From positions 1-49,014 of IMG/VR virus record IMGVR_UViG_3300006802_000142: DNA of 49,014 nt; one strand, given 5' to 3'. The position numbers were made by a program, and so were the translations under genes. The notes below the pieces were generated by a model that was not told where the DNA came from, did no database searches, and saw only the letters and a program-made list of their open reading frames with translations. Each line of letters starts with the position of its first letter. Positions within the stretch are counted from its first letter, which is position 1. Below, piece by piece: positions 13,841 through 23,929 of this stretch. This stretch comes from a virus.

Positions 13841-14607
13841 TGGCTACAACATATTTAACACTAACTAACGAAACTTTAAGAGAGCTTAACGAAGTTCAAC
13901 TTACATCGTCAAACTTTTCAGATGCTATAGGAATACAAGCTTTTGTTAAAGAATCAATTAATAGATCGTTAAATGATATAGCTAATGAAGAACCTCAATT
14001 ACCTTTTTTTGCAGCAGCAGCTAGTGGAGGTACAGATCCTTTTTACGGTAACGTAACTGTAGCAACTGTATCAGGAACTCGATGGTATACACTTAAATCA
14101 GGAAGCTCTAGTATAACTACAGATTACTCTTCTATAGATTGGGATGATTTTTATATTACAACAATTAGTGTATCAGGTGAGTCTGCTCCTTACACATCTA
14201 AAGGTTTAAAATTTATATCTTTATCAGATTGGAGAAGATATTTAAGAGATTCTGAAAATGCTGATGATGCAGACACACAAAATTATGGTGAACCTAAATA
14301 TGTTATAAGAAGTCCTGATCATCGTAAGTTTGGTCTTAGTCCTATACCTGATAAAGTATATAATGTGCATTTTTATGCTTATGCTAAACCGACTGCTTTA
14401 TCAGCACACGGAGATGCTATTGTTCTTCCTGATCAGTATGCTCCTGTTATATTAGCTAGAACACGTTATTATGTTCATCAGTTTAAAGAAAACTTACAGC
14501 AAGCAGCTTTTGCATTAGATGATTATAAAAAAGGTATGAAATACATGAAATCTAATTTAATTAATCCACAACCAAAAAGTATGACAGATGATAGGATTTA
14601 TTTCTAA
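13840..14607 (+). CDS. tail tube / head-tail adaptor protein (gp11-like)
   Basis: 255 residues. The N-terminus (TLTNETLRELNEVQLTSSNFSDAIGIQAFVKESINRSLNDIANEEPQ) is the helical start typical of T7 gp11-type tail tubular or adaptor proteins of short-tailed phages. The C-terminal half has a helical segment around ARTRYYVHQFKENLQQAAFALDDYKKGMKYM. Such proteins form a ring below the portal that connects head and tail tube. It overlaps the next gene by 1 bp (TAATG). The call rests on the N-terminal pattern and gene order. Confidence 0.78.
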   Translation: MATTYLTLTNETLRELNEVQLTSSNFSDAIGIQAFVKESINRSLNDIANEEPQLPFFAAAASGGTDPFYGNVTVATVSGTRWYTLKSGSSSITTDYSSIDWDDFYITTISVSGESAPYTSKGLKFISLSDWRRYLRDSENADDADTQNYGEPKYVIRSPDHRKFGLSPIPDKVYNVHFYAYAKPTALSAHGDAIVLPDQYAPVILARTRYYVHQFKENLQQAAFALDDYKKGMKYMKSNLINPQPKSMTDDRIYF

Positions 14608-16223
14608 TGGCAGCTTCGCAACCATTTTCAGTTGCGTTGCAAGGTGGTTTAGATAAGTCTAGTAACTCTTTAGAACTTTTAAAAACTCCGGGAAAAGCAA
14701 CAAGATTAAAAAACTTTGAAGTCTCTACAAAGGGTGGATACAGACGTATAAATGGTTATTCGCAATTTGGAGATGGCACAAGACCTAACAGTTCTAATGA
14801 AATATTAGGACTACATGTGTATGCTGATGGAGTTATTGCTGCTTCAGGAACTAATATATATTTTAGTCAAGACGGAAATAGTTGGTTACAAATAAATAAA
14901 GACAGCGTAGCTGGAGGAGGAGATAACTACAGTACCTTTACAGGTCGTAGCACACTAGCTAGAACAAATCAAAGTAAAACACATTTTGCAACTTTTGAAG
15001 GAAACACAACTTATGGTGAGGTAGTTGTTACTGACGAAGGATCTGGAGTAAAACCTTTTTATTTTAAAATGACAGGTACTGGAGATGCACTAAGTAGTAG
15101 GACTTACTTTGCAAAAGAGATTACAGTAAGCGGTACACATTATCCTAAGTTTTGTGTAATCCACGATAAACATTTAGTAGTTGCAGGAGCAGCTACAGCT
15201 TTAAATACTATATTTTATAGTGGTACAAGCGACATAGATGATTTTACAAGTTCTGGATCAGGCAGTATTGTATTAGATGATCAAGTAGTAGGACTTAAAT
15301 CTTTCCGTGATGAACTATTTATATTTTGCAGGAACTCAATTTATAAATTACAAAATATAAATAACTCAAGTACAGTAGCCGTTGTACCAGTTACAAAAAA
15401 TGTAGGTTGTGTAGATGGTAAGACTATACAGGAATTTGCAGGTGACTTAATATTCTTAGCTCCTGATGGTTTTAGAACTATTGCAGGTACAGCAAGAATT
15501 GGTGATGTTGAGTTAGGAACTATTAGTAAATCTATTGAACCTATAATAAATGAAATTGTTGGAGGAACTTCTACATTTGAATTTAGTAGTGTAGTTCTTA
15601 GAAACAAATCTCAATATAGAATGTTTTATAGTACTTCTACTTCTTCAACAGCTAATTCAAAAGGAGTAATAGGAACTTTAACTCAAAGAGGTTTTGAATG
15701 GTCTGAAATATCTGAAATACAAGCCTGTGCAATAACTTCTGGATTTAACCATGCAGGTAAAGAAAAAAAATATCATGGTGATAGAGATGGATATATCTAC
15801 AATCACGACACAGGAAATAGTTTTAATCCTGCAGGAACTGAATCAAATATATTAGCAGAATATCAATCACCTGATTATGATTACGGAGACTTTGGAACTT
15901 TAAAAACTTTAGATCACGTTAAAGTTTCTGTATTTCCAGAAGGAGCTGTAGAGCCAACACTTAGAGTTAGGTTTGATTATGACAGCACAGACAGACTTCA
16001 ACCAACAGATGTAGGAATAATATCAGCAACTCCTTCTATATTTGGAGATTCATCAGCAGTATTTGGTACAAGTACTTTTGGTGCGCCAGAACAACCTTTA
16101 GTAAGAGCTACATTAACAGGAAGTGGGCATAGTAATTTCTTTAAAATATTTAGCAATGATACAAATGCTCCTTACACAATAAACGGCTTATACATAAATT
16201 ACAGACCATCGGGAAGACAATAA
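14607..16223 (+). CDS. tail tubular / stabilisation protein, beta-propeller-like
   Basis: 538 residues beginning with the pattern SVALQGGLDKSSNSLELLKTPGKATRLKNFEV, then GYRRINGYSQF. This opening (conserved GG(L/I)D, pGxA-x3-NFE, GGYR-x2-GY) is seen in tail tube B or stabilisation proteins of podovirus-like phages. The rest is beta-rich with repeated short blades (VVGLKSFRDELFIFCRNSIYKL; DLIFLAPDGFRTIAGTARIGD), consistent with a propeller-like nozzle at the tail tip. It is coupled to the adaptor gene before it and followed by the fibre. Confidence 0.72.
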   Translation: MAASQPFSVALQGGLDKSSNSLELLKTPGKATRLKNFEVSTKGGYRRINGYSQFGDGTRPNSSNEILGLHVYADGVIAASGTNIYFSQDGNSWLQINKDSVAGGGDNYSTFTGRSTLARTNQSKTHFATFEGNTTYGEVVVTDEGSGVKPFYFKMTGTGDALSSRTYFAKEITVSGTHYPKFCVIHDKHLVVAGAATALNTIFYSGTSDIDDFTSSGSGSIVLDDQVVGLKSFRDELFIFCRNSIYKLQNINNSSTVAVVPVTKNVGCVDGKTIQEFAGDLIFLAPDGFRTIAGTARIGDVELGTISKSIEPIINEIVGGTSTFEFSSVVLRNKSQYRMFYSTSTSSTANSKGVIGTLTQRGFEWSEISEIQACAITSGFNHAGKEKKYHGDRDGYIYNHDTGNSFNPAGTESNILAEYQSPDYDYGDFGTLKTLDHVKVSVFPEGAVEPTLRVRFDYDSTDRLQPTDVGIISATPSIFGDSSAVFGTSTFGAPEQPLVRATLTGSGHSNFFKIFSNDTNAPYTINGLYINYRPSGRQ

Positions 16224-16244
16224 TAACAAAGAGAGAATTAAATT

Positions 16245-19200
16245 ATGGCTCAAACATACACTAGACAAAGTTCAATAGCTGATGGAGATACCATTACTGC
16301 TGCACTTTTTAATAACGAATATAATCAACTTTTAAATGCTTTTGCTTACTCTTCAAGTAGTGCATCATCTACAGGACACCGACATGATGGATCTACAGCA
16401 CAAGGCGGTAATATTTATAAAATAGGTGACTTAGATTTTCTTAATAAAATAGAAGCTGATAGTACTAACAATCGTTGGGGAATTTATGTAGAAGTATCTA
16501 GTGCAGCCGTAGAACAAATAAGAATACAAGACGGAGCTATTGTACCTGTTACAGATAATGATATAGATTTAGGTACAAGCTCATTAGAATTTAAAGATGC
16601 ATACTTTGATGGTACAGTAACTTCAGATGCTTTTGCAGGTCCATTAACAGGAGATGTTACAGGTAATGTATCGGGTACTGCAGCAACTGTAACAACGGCT
16701 GCACAGTCTAATATTACAAGTTTAGGAACTTTAACAACTCTTACTGTTGATAATGTTATAGTTAACGGAACTACAATAGGTCATACATCAGATACAGATT
16801 TAATGACTCTTGCTGATGGAGTATTAACAGTAGCAGGTGAAGTTTCAATGACTACACTTGATATAGGTGGTACAAATGTAACAAGCACAGCAGCAGAACT
16901 TAATATTCTTGATGGTGTAACGAGTACTGCAGCAGAACTAAATATAATAGATGGAGACACTAGTGCTACTTCTACAACATTAGCCGATGCTGATAGAGTT
17001 GTAGTTAATGACGGTGGTACAATGAAGCAAGTTGCTCTTACTGACTTTGAAACTTACTTTGAAAGCTCTATAGATACTATAGCAAACTTTGAAGTTACTA
17101 CAGAACTACAAACTCCACTTATTGCATTTACAGATGGTGATGATGCTATTCAAATTGCAGACGGTGGTGGAGTTACAATGGTTGCTGGTCTTACTTCTAC
17201 AGCATCGGCAAACTCATTAGGAGCTACAAGTTTTAATGATGCAGATATTACTAATGTAGGAGATATTCAACTTGATTCTATTACAGGTGACGGAGATACT
17301 AATACTTCAATTACATTTAGTGGATCAGATGTAATAACTATTGCAGCAGGAGGAGACAATCAAGTTACATTTACTAACGGAGCTATTGTACCTTCAACAG
17401 ATAACGACATAGACTTAGGAACAAGCTCAACAGAGTTTAAAGATGCTTACTTTGACGGCACAGTTACTACAGACGCTTTAGTTGCAGATACTGCAGACAT
17501 TAATGGAGGTACTGTTGACGGTGCTATTATTGGTGGTACAAGTGCTGCAGCTATTACAGGTACTGCTATTACTGGTACAAGTTTTGTAATTGGAAGTGCT
17601 GATATAAATGAAGCAGAACTAGAAACTATTGATGGAGTTACTGCAGGAACTGTAGCAGCTTCAAAAGCTGTAGTTGTCGATTCTAATAAAGACATTGGAA
17701 GTTTCCGTAACATTACTCTTACAGGAGAACTTGATGCAGCTACATTAGACATTAGTGGTGACGCAGATATAGACGGTACTTTAGAAGCTGATGCAATTAC
17801 TATTGGTGGTGTAACTTTAGCAGAAACAATTAGTGATACTGTAGGTGCTATGGTAACTTCTAATACCGAAACAGGTGTTACAGTTACTTACGATGATAGT
17901 GATAATACGTTAGACTTTGTAATCGGTACACTTAACCAAGATACAACAGGTACAGCAGCAGTAGCTACAACAGTTACTATTACAGATAACGAAAGCACAA
18001 ACGAAAATAATGCTATTGTCTTTACATCAGGTGGAGACTTAGACGGTGGTAACTTGGGTTTAGAATCAGATGGTGATTTAAAATATAATCCAAGTACAGG
18101 AACTCTTTCTGCAACTAACATTTCAGTTAGTGGTACATTTAGTACAGTAAACTCTGTTACAATGAACGCTAACAACGCAGTAGTTTTTGAAGGATCTACA
18201 GCAGATGCACACGAAACTACACTTTCAAGTATAGATGCTACAGGTGATAGAACAATAAATCTTCCTAATGTATCAGGTACGCTTCCAGTATTAGCGGCTG
18301 CATCAGCTACTCAAATTAGTTCAACACCAGAAGAACTTAATATACTTGATGGAGCTACTGTAGTTGTTGGAGAAATAAACGCACTAGACTTAGGTTCTAC
18401 AGCAGTCGGTACAGCTATTGCTTCTAAAGCAGTCATATTAGATTCTAACAAAGATTATACAGGTATTAGAAACTTAACTATTACAGGTGAACTAGATGGT
18501 GCAACTCTAGATATTTCAGGAGATGCTGATATAGATGGTACTACTAACCTAGATGTCGTAGACATTGATGGTGCTGTTGATATGGCTACAACTCTTGCAG
18601 TTGCAGGTAATGTAGACTTTAATGGTGACTTGGATGTTGATGGAACTACAAATCTTGATGTTGTTGATATAGATGGAGCTGTTGATATGGCTTCTACACT
18701 AGCAGTAACAGGTATAGTCACACTAACTGACGATTTAATAATCGGTGATGGCAAAACAATCGGTTCTGCTTCAGACGTAGATGCTATGACTATTGCTTCT
18801 AATGGACAAGTAACATTTACACAAACACTTATTGGTACTGCTTTAGATATTTCAGGTGATGCAGATATTGATGGAACTTTAGAAACTGACGCACTAACTA
18901 TTAATGGTTCAGCATTAAATTATAAAGCTTTTGGTACTTCTTCAATTATGCTTGGAGACAATGCTACAGGAACTATTGATGCTGCTGACAACAATACTGG
19001 TGTAGGTGTTGATGTTTTTGCAGCTTTAACATCTGGTGATAATAATGTTGCTGTTGGAAAATCTGCTTTAACAGCAAATACGACAGCAGATTACAACACA
19101 GCAATAGGTATGGATGCTTTAAAATCAGCCACAACTGGCGCACAAAACACAATGGTTGGTGCTTTGTCTGGCGATGCGATAACAACAGGTCAATATAATG

Positions 19201-20543
19201 TAGGTATGGGAATACACGCAGTTGGTTCAACGACAACTGCTTCAAGCAATACTGGACTTGGTTATAATGCTTTATTTGCAAACACTACAGGTGCAGATAA
19301 TGTAGCAGTTGGAGCAAATGCTTTAGATGCTAACACCACAGGCGAACAAAATGTTGCAGTTGGTAAGGATGCTATGTCTGCAAACACCACAGGAAGTAAT
19401 AATGTCGCAGTTGGAGAGCTTTGTTTAGATGTAGCAACAACAGCAAGCTCAAACACAGCAGTTGGTAGCCGAGCAATGGGAGCAACCACAACAGGAGCTT
19501 CAAACACAGCAGTTGGTCAAGGCGCATTGGAAGCAAATACAACAGCTTCTAACAATACAGGTCTCGGTAAACAAGCTCTAGCAGCAAACACTACTGGAAC
19601 TGAGAACTCAGCAGTCGGATCAGGTGCTTTAAGAACAAATACTACTGGAGATTATAATACTGCATTTGGTTATGAATGTTTAAGATTAGCTACTACAGCA
19701 GCTAATAATACTGCAATGGGACACTATGCTCTAGGAGCAACCACAACTGGATACCGCAATACAGCAATAGGAGCTACTGCTGGTGATGCAATAACTACAG
19801 GATTAGCAAATACTACTATGGGTTTTGAGTCTTTAACTACTCTGACTACAGGATCAAACAACGTAGCGATTGGAGAACAAGCATTAGCTAACAGTACAAC
19901 TGGTGGAAACAACACAGCAGTTGGTCGTAAAGCTTTAAAAGCAGTAACTACTGGAACTCACAATGATGCTTTTGGTTTTGAGTGCGCTGACAATCTTACT
20001 ACAGGTCATTCTAATACATTAATTGGTAATGGCATCACTACAGCATCGGTAAGCACTAGCAATGCTAATGGTTTAGGAGTAGATCTTGTGTGCGCAGACA
20101 ACTACACAACTATAGGTCAAGGTACTTCTGATATTCGGACATCACACGGAAGTACATCTTGGGCAACTGTATCAGACAAAAGAGTTAAGAAAGATATTAA
20201 AGACTCTACTGTAGGTTTAGCCTTTATCAACGATCTCAGACCAGTAACTTTTAATTATAAAAACAAAGGTGATCTACCTAAAAACTTTAAAGGCTATGAA
20301 GAAAGTTCTACAGAAGTTTATAAAAACTCTAAATCTCAGCATGGTTTTATAGCTCAAGAAGTTAAAGCAGCTATTGATAAACATAGTGATATTAAAGATG
20401 GTTTTAGTATGTGGGATGATGATGATCCTTCTGGACAACAAAGAGTTGGTGAAGCAGCAGTTATACCTGTATTAGTAAAAGCAGTACAAGAACTTTCAGC
20501 ACAAGTTGAAGAATTAAAAGCACAAATAACCGAGGAAAAATAA
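16245..20543 (+). CDS. long tail fibre with 17-aa repeats and S74 self-cleaving chaperone
   Basis: 1432 residues. The N-terminus (YTRQSSIADGDTITAALFNNEYNQLLNAFA) is a virion-binding head seen in many marine phage fibres. The shaft has TAAELN(I/L)(L/I)DG and LDISGDADIDGT modules repeated several times, plus a near-identical pair of NLDVVDIDGAVDMA blocks. Exactly 20 tandem 17-residue repeats (N-x-A-V-G-x3-AL-x3-T-T-G-x2 type, residues about 917-1256) follow. The last 120 residues are a peptidase S74 intramolecular chaperone: VSDKRVKKDIKDS with Ser1310 and Lys1315/1316, then GFIAQEVK. The chaperone should cut itself off after the trimer folds. The C-terminus of the mature fibre should bind the host surface. 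Confidence 0.92.
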   Translation: MAQTYTRQSSIADGDTITAALFNNEYNQLLNAFAYSSSSASSTGHRHDGSTAQGGNIYKIGDLDFLNKIEADSTNNRWGIYVEVSSAAVEQIRIQDGAIVPVTDNDIDLGTSSLEFKDAYFDGTVTSDAFAGPLTGDVTGNVSGTAATVTTAAQSNITSLGTLTTLTVDNVIVNGTTIGHTSDTDLMTLADGVLTVAGEVSMTTLDIGGTNVTSTAAELNILDGVTSTAAELNIIDGDTSATSTTLADADRVVVNDGGTMKQVALTDFETYFESSIDTIANFEVTTELQTPLIAFTDGDDAIQIADGGGVTMVAGLTSTASANSLGATSFNDADITNVGDIQLDSITGDGDTNTSITFSGSDVITIAAGGDNQVTFTNGAIVPSTDNDIDLGTSSTEFKDAYFDGTVTTDALVADTADINGGTVDGAIIGGTSAAAITGTAITGTSFVIGSADINEAELETIDGVTAGTVAASKAVVVDSNKDIGSFRNITLTGELDAATLDISGDADIDGTLEADAITIGGVTLAETISDTVGAMVTSNTETGVTVTYDDSDNTLDFVIGTLNQDTTGTAAVATTVTITDNESTNENNAIVFTSGGDLDGGNLGLESDGDLKYNPSTGTLSATNISVSGTFSTVNSVTMNANNAVVFEGSTADAHETTLSSIDATGDRTINLPNVSGTLPVLAAASATQISSTPEELNILDGATVVVGEINALDLGSTAVGTAIASKAVILDSNKDYTGIRNLTITGELDGATLDISGDADIDGTTNLDVVDIDGAVDMATTLAVAGNVDFNGDLDVDGTTNLDVVDIDGAVDMASTLAVTGIVTLTDDLIIGDGKTIGSASDVDAMTIASNGQVTFTQTLIGTALDISGDADIDGTLETDALTINGSALNYKAFGTSSIMLGDNATGTIDAADNNTGVGVDVFAALTSGDNNVAVGKSALTANTTADYNTAIGMDALKSATTGAQNTMVGALSGDAITTGQYNVGMGIHAVGSTTTASSNTGLGYNALFANTTGADNVAVGANALDANTTGEQNVAVGKDAMSANTTGSNNVAVGELCLDVATTASSNTAVGSRAMGATTTGASNTAVGQGALEANTTASNNTGLGKQALAANTTGTENSAVGSGALRTNTTGDYNTAFGYECLRLATTAANNTAMGHYALGATTTGYRNTAIGATAGDAITTGLANTTMGFESLTTLTTGSNNVAIGEQALANSTTGGNNTAVGRKALKAVTTGTHNDAFGFECADNLTTGHSNTLIGNGITTASVSTSNANGLGVDLVCADNYTTIGQGTSDIRTSHGSTSWATVSDKRVKKDIKDSTVGLAFINDLRPVTFNYKNKGDLPKNFKGYEESSTEVYKNSKSQHGFIAQEVKAAIDKHSDIKDGFSMWDDDDPSGQQRVGEAAVIPVLVKAVQELSAQVEELKAQITEEK
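18993..20012 (+). repeat. 20 tandem 51-bp coding repeats in the fibre gene
   Basis: Twenty consecutive 51-bp units code for 17-residue repeats of the form N(T/V)(A/G)(V/M/I)G-x3-A-x3-TTG-x2, in exact register. A partial 21st begins at 20013. The DNA units are diverged, so recent slippage is not evident. The protein pattern resembles trimeric beta-roll heads of adhesins. Confidence 0.9.
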
Positions 20544-20544
20544 A

Positions 20545-20838
20545 ATGGCACAAACAGTAAGCGAATGTTTAACAGCAGCTACAGATAGCGTAACAGTAAT
20601 TAATGATATTAACTCTAACGGACTTTCATCAACACATATTGTAGCATCCGATCCATCTGCAGGAGTTACACAAGCCGATGCAAACGCTAGAGTAAAAGCA
20701 AACGTAGATCATCTAACTACTATTCTTGCGTATGACGGAACTGGTGACACACCTGATGTAGCTGGTGCAAGTGATGATAAGTCATCTTACACTACAGCGA
20801 TTACTACTGGTAATACATATATTTCTAACAATAGTTAA
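20545..20838 (+). CDS. hypothetical protein downstream of the fibre, 97 residues
   Basis: Starts 1 bp after the fibre stop (AAATAAAATGGC). It is a Thr/Ala/Asp-rich protein (ADPSAGVTQADANARVKANVDHL; TTAITTGNTYISNNS) without Cys or Trp. It resembles short proteins that accompany fibres in marine phages and could be a fibre accessory or a minor virion protein. No enzyme motif is seen. Confidence 0.6.
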   Translation: MAQTVSECLTAATDSVTVINDINSNGLSSTHIVASDPSAGVTQADANARVKANVDHLTTILAYDGTGDTPDVAGASDDKSSYTTAITTGNTYISNNS

Positions 20839-20861
20839 TTTAACTTTCTAAAGGTAAAAGT

Positions 20862-21101
20862 ATGGACATGGAAATGTGGAATGTATTGCTTACTATTGTT
20901 ATAGCTCCAATAGTCTATAGCATACGACAGAACTTTGTAGAGCTTAAAAGAATTGATGTACTTCTAAACAAGACGAGAGAAGAAGTGGCTAAGAACTACG
21001 TTACTAAAGATGAAATGGAAAGTAATACGGATCGTGTTATTCGTATGCTTAATAAACTTGAAACAAAACTTGACAAACTTTTTGAAGTTAAAACAAACTA
21101 G
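20862..21101 (+). CDS. membrane-anchored coiled-coil protein, 79 residues
   Basis: Begins MDMEMWNVLLTIVIAPIVYSI, one hydrophobic helix, followed by a charged coiled coil (LKRIDVLLNKTREEVAKNYVTKDEMESN; RMLNKLETKLDKLFEV). This arrangement resembles small holin-like or tail-linked membrane proteins, and is like the 116-residue protein at 35999. It has AAAGGTAAAAGT before the start. A role in lysis timing or in membrane attachment during DNA entry is possible; neither is proven. Confidence 0.65.
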   Translation: MDMEMWNVLLTIVIAPIVYSIRQNFVELKRIDVLLNKTREEVAKNYVTKDEMESNTDRVIRMLNKLETKLDKLFEVKTN

Positions 21102-21109
21102 GAATTAAT

Positions 21110-23914
21110 ATGGCACGGAAAAGATATAAGAAGAAGAGAGAAGACTATCGTAAAGGTGGAAGAGTTACTTTGAAACATGGAGGTAAACCTTCTCGTAGAA
21201 ACTACAGTAGTCAAGATGCTTTTCAAGCAGCTTTGGAACAATGGCAAAATGATCCTAAACATACTGGCACTACTACTAATGCTCAAGGTGTTTCAGCAGA
21301 AGACCAAGCTACTAAAGCTAGAACAGCTACTGAAAGAGTAAACCGAATAGAACGTACTGGTCCTATATTGGAAGATATTACTTTAGGAGATATAGGTAGT
21401 AAAGCTGATCCTAATAAAAGGGAAGATATAGGAATAGCTAAAATAGATCCTGCCGAAGTTGCAACCATAGGAAGTCAAGGATCAGCCACTAGAGTAGGTA
21501 TAAGAGGAGATAGAAACTTAACTGTAGATTCTACGTTTGGTCAAATGGCAGGTGGAACTAGAGCAGGTCAAACTCCAACAGAAGCTACAGCTAGTCAAAT
21601 AGGAGACATTACAGATGAAGATGTAACTACAGTTGACGATACAGCACAAGCAGACGCACCGACATCTTTTGATCCTGCTACAATGCAAGCAGCTCAAGCA
21701 GGTACTATGACCTCAACTACAGGAGCTGTTGGTGAACTCTCTCCTCAAGCACTTGCTCAAGTAGAAGAAATACGAACTTTATCAGGAGACAACGTAGCTG
21801 CTCAAATAAGCGCACAAGCTATAGAAGCTTCTAAAGCTGAGAATGTAGACGCTGTTATATCTGCAGGAGCTTTTGTTCCTGAGGTTATTGGAGTAGCTGC
21901 ACAACTATCTCCGACAGTAGCTGCAGAAAAACAAACAAGAGCAGCTATAACTGGTACAGCTCCTACAGCTACAGAAGCACAGATTATAAACAGCATAGGT
22001 TTTGAAGCTGCACAAAGACAAGCAGTAACTGGTACAGCAGCAAAAGGTGATGCAGCTAGTATGTTGGCTCAAACTGCAAACATACCTGAAAGTATTTCAT
22101 CAGCTATTGTTGAAGATCCTGCTAGTGTTGAAGCTGCTATAGCAAGTGAAGATGTAGATGTACAAGCAGCAGTAGCAGCTTTACCTACAGAAGCATTGGT
22201 TAGTTCTCAAATGGAATCATTAGTAGGAGGACTGCAAGATGGTCAGATTCCTACTTGGGCAAAACCTGCTGTTGATATGGTAGAACAAAACTTAGCTTCA
22301 AGAGGTTTAGGAGTTTCTACTGTTGGCAGAGATGCTTTGTTTAATGCTATTATACAAAGTGCTTTACCAATGGCACAAAGCAACGCACAAGCTTTACAAG
22401 CTAGAGCAGCTCAAAATCTTACTAATGAACAACAAGCTAATATATTAGAAGCTCAACAAGAACAACAGTTACGGATGCAGAACTTGTCAAATCGTCAAGC
22501 TGCAGGAAGTCAAACAGCACAGCTTGCACAACAACTAAGAGTGCAACAAGGACAGTTTAGACAAGAATCTACTCTTGCTACAGCTACACAGCAACAGCAA
22601 ACAAGACTTCAAAATCTACAAAACTTACAGCAAGCTACTAACGCTAACGCAGCAAATCAACAAGCTGTAAATCTACAAGAGTTAGGCATAGAAGCACAGC
22701 TAGAGTTAGCTGAATTGCAGATACTAGATTCTACTAACAGAGAAAATATGTCGGCAGAACAACAAACTAGATTAACTCAGTTTAATACTGCTGCTGATTT
22801 TATGGCTAAGAATGCTGCATTTACACAAGAAATGCGTAGAGCTAATTTAACTACAGATCAACAAATACAACTAGCTAATCTTAGTGCGCAGAATCAGGCA
22901 GGTGCTGATAATCTTAATGCTGCTCAAGCTACAGAGTTAGCTAACTTAAATGCTAGAATGCAAACTAATTTAAAAAGTTCTGAGTTGGCACAGCAAATGA
23001 ACTTAGCTCAGTTAAATGTAGACCAACAAAGAGCTATAGAAAATGCAACAATGAACTCTAAAATGGACCTTACTAAATTTAGCACAGCTCAACAAGTAGA
23101 GTTAGCTAATAGTAAACTAATGTCTACAGCAGATATTGCAAACATGAACGCTGAACAACAAAGTACAATGCAGCAAGCAACAGCTCTTGCTTCTTTAGAT
23201 TTATCAGCAGTAGATCAAAGAACTAAAATAGCTGCTCAGAATGCACAGTCATTTTTACAAATGGATATGACAAACCTTAGTAATGAGCAACAAGCATTAA
23301 TATTAAAAGATCAACTAACACAACAAAGATTATTAAGCAATCAAGCTTCTGAAAATGCTGCTAGACAATTTAATGCTACATCTGAAAATCAAACTAATCA
23401 GTTCTTAACAAATTTAGGAGCGCAGATAAATCAACAGAATGCTGCAAGCATGAATGCTATGAAACAGTTTAATGCTGCTAATGAAAATGCTGCAGAAGCT
23501 AGAAGAGCAGGAAGAGATGCAGACATTGAAAAGTTTAATGCACAGATAGCTACACAAGTGAGTGAGTCTAAAGCACAAAGACAATTTCAAAGAGATCAGT
23601 TTAATTCACAGAATGCAACAGCCATAGAGCAAGCTAATGTAGAGTTTATGCGTAAAGCAAATACAGCAGATACAGCAGCTAAAAATGCTGCTATAACTTT
23701 AAATGCACAAAATGCTATGACTCTTTCAACACAACAACTTGCGTTCTTAGCTCAAGAACTGAGAGACGAAGCACAGTTTGACGCTACATTTGCAAACAAC
23801 GAAAGAGAAAGACTTGCTCAAGTATATGCAGCAGCTCTAGGATCTACAACTTACAGAGCTAGTGATGTGAATTGGGGAACAGTCATGGAAGCTTTTGGAA
23901 ACATAATATCATAA
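21110..23914 (+). CDS. Gln/Ala-rich internal or tail protein, 934 residues
   Basis: Starts with a very basic segment (MARKRYKKKREDYRKGGRVTLKHGG) and continues with an Ala/Thr-rich region of weak repeats. From about residue 370 it is a long Gln/Asn/Ala-rich helical rod with repeated QQ-L-x-N-L motifs (QQLRVQQGQFRQ; MNLAQLNVDQQR). The rod looks like heptad-type coiled coils. Gene order after the fibre and before the large proteins suggests an internal virion (ejection) or tail rod protein. No catalytic motif is seen. The basic N-terminus might contact packaged DNA. Confidence 0.65.
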   Translation: MARKRYKKKREDYRKGGRVTLKHGGKPSRRNYSSQDAFQAALEQWQNDPKHTGTTTNAQGVSAEDQATKARTATERVNRIERTGPILEDITLGDIGSKADPNKREDIGIAKIDPAEVATIGSQGSATRVGIRGDRNLTVDSTFGQMAGGTRAGQTPTEATASQIGDITDEDVTTVDDTAQADAPTSFDPATMQAAQAGTMTSTTGAVGELSPQALAQVEEIRTLSGDNVAAQISAQAIEASKAENVDAVISAGAFVPEVIGVAAQLSPTVAAEKQTRAAITGTAPTATEAQIINSIGFEAAQRQAVTGTAAKGDAASMLAQTANIPESISSAIVEDPASVEAAIASEDVDVQAAVAALPTEALVSSQMESLVGGLQDGQIPTWAKPAVDMVEQNLASRGLGVSTVGRDALFNAIIQSALPMAQSNAQALQARAAQNLTNEQQANILEAQQEQQLRMQNLSNRQAAGSQTAQLAQQLRVQQGQFRQESTLATATQQQQTRLQNLQNLQQATNANAANQQAVNLQELGIEAQLELAELQILDSTNRENMSAEQQTRLTQFNTAADFMAKNAAFTQEMRRANLTTDQQIQLANLSAQNQAGADNLNAAQATELANLNARMQTNLKSSELAQQMNLAQLNVDQQRAIENATMNSKMDLTKFSTAQQVELANSKLMSTADIANMNAEQQSTMQQATALASLDLSAVDQRTKIAAQNAQSFLQMDMTNLSNEQQALILKDQLTQQRLLSNQASENAARQFNATSENQTNQFLTNLGAQINQQNAASMNAMKQFNAANENAAEARRAGRDADIEKFNAQIATQVSESKAQRQFQRDQFNSQNATAIEQANVEFMRKANTADTAAKNAAITLNAQNAMTLSTQQLAFLAQELRDEAQFDATFANNERERLAQVYAAALGSTTYRASDVNWGTVMEAFGNIIS

Positions 23915-23929
23915 ACACGGAGTTAAGAA

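Noticed and set aside
17447-19915. Several minus-strand frames inside the tail fibre gene
   Set aside because: Produced by the repeats read in reverse; compositionally biased and without starts or ribosome sites that make sense.
18993-20012. Regular 51-bp units as a CRISPR array
   Set aside because: No conserved repeat/variable spacer pattern; continuous coding repeats of the tail fibre.
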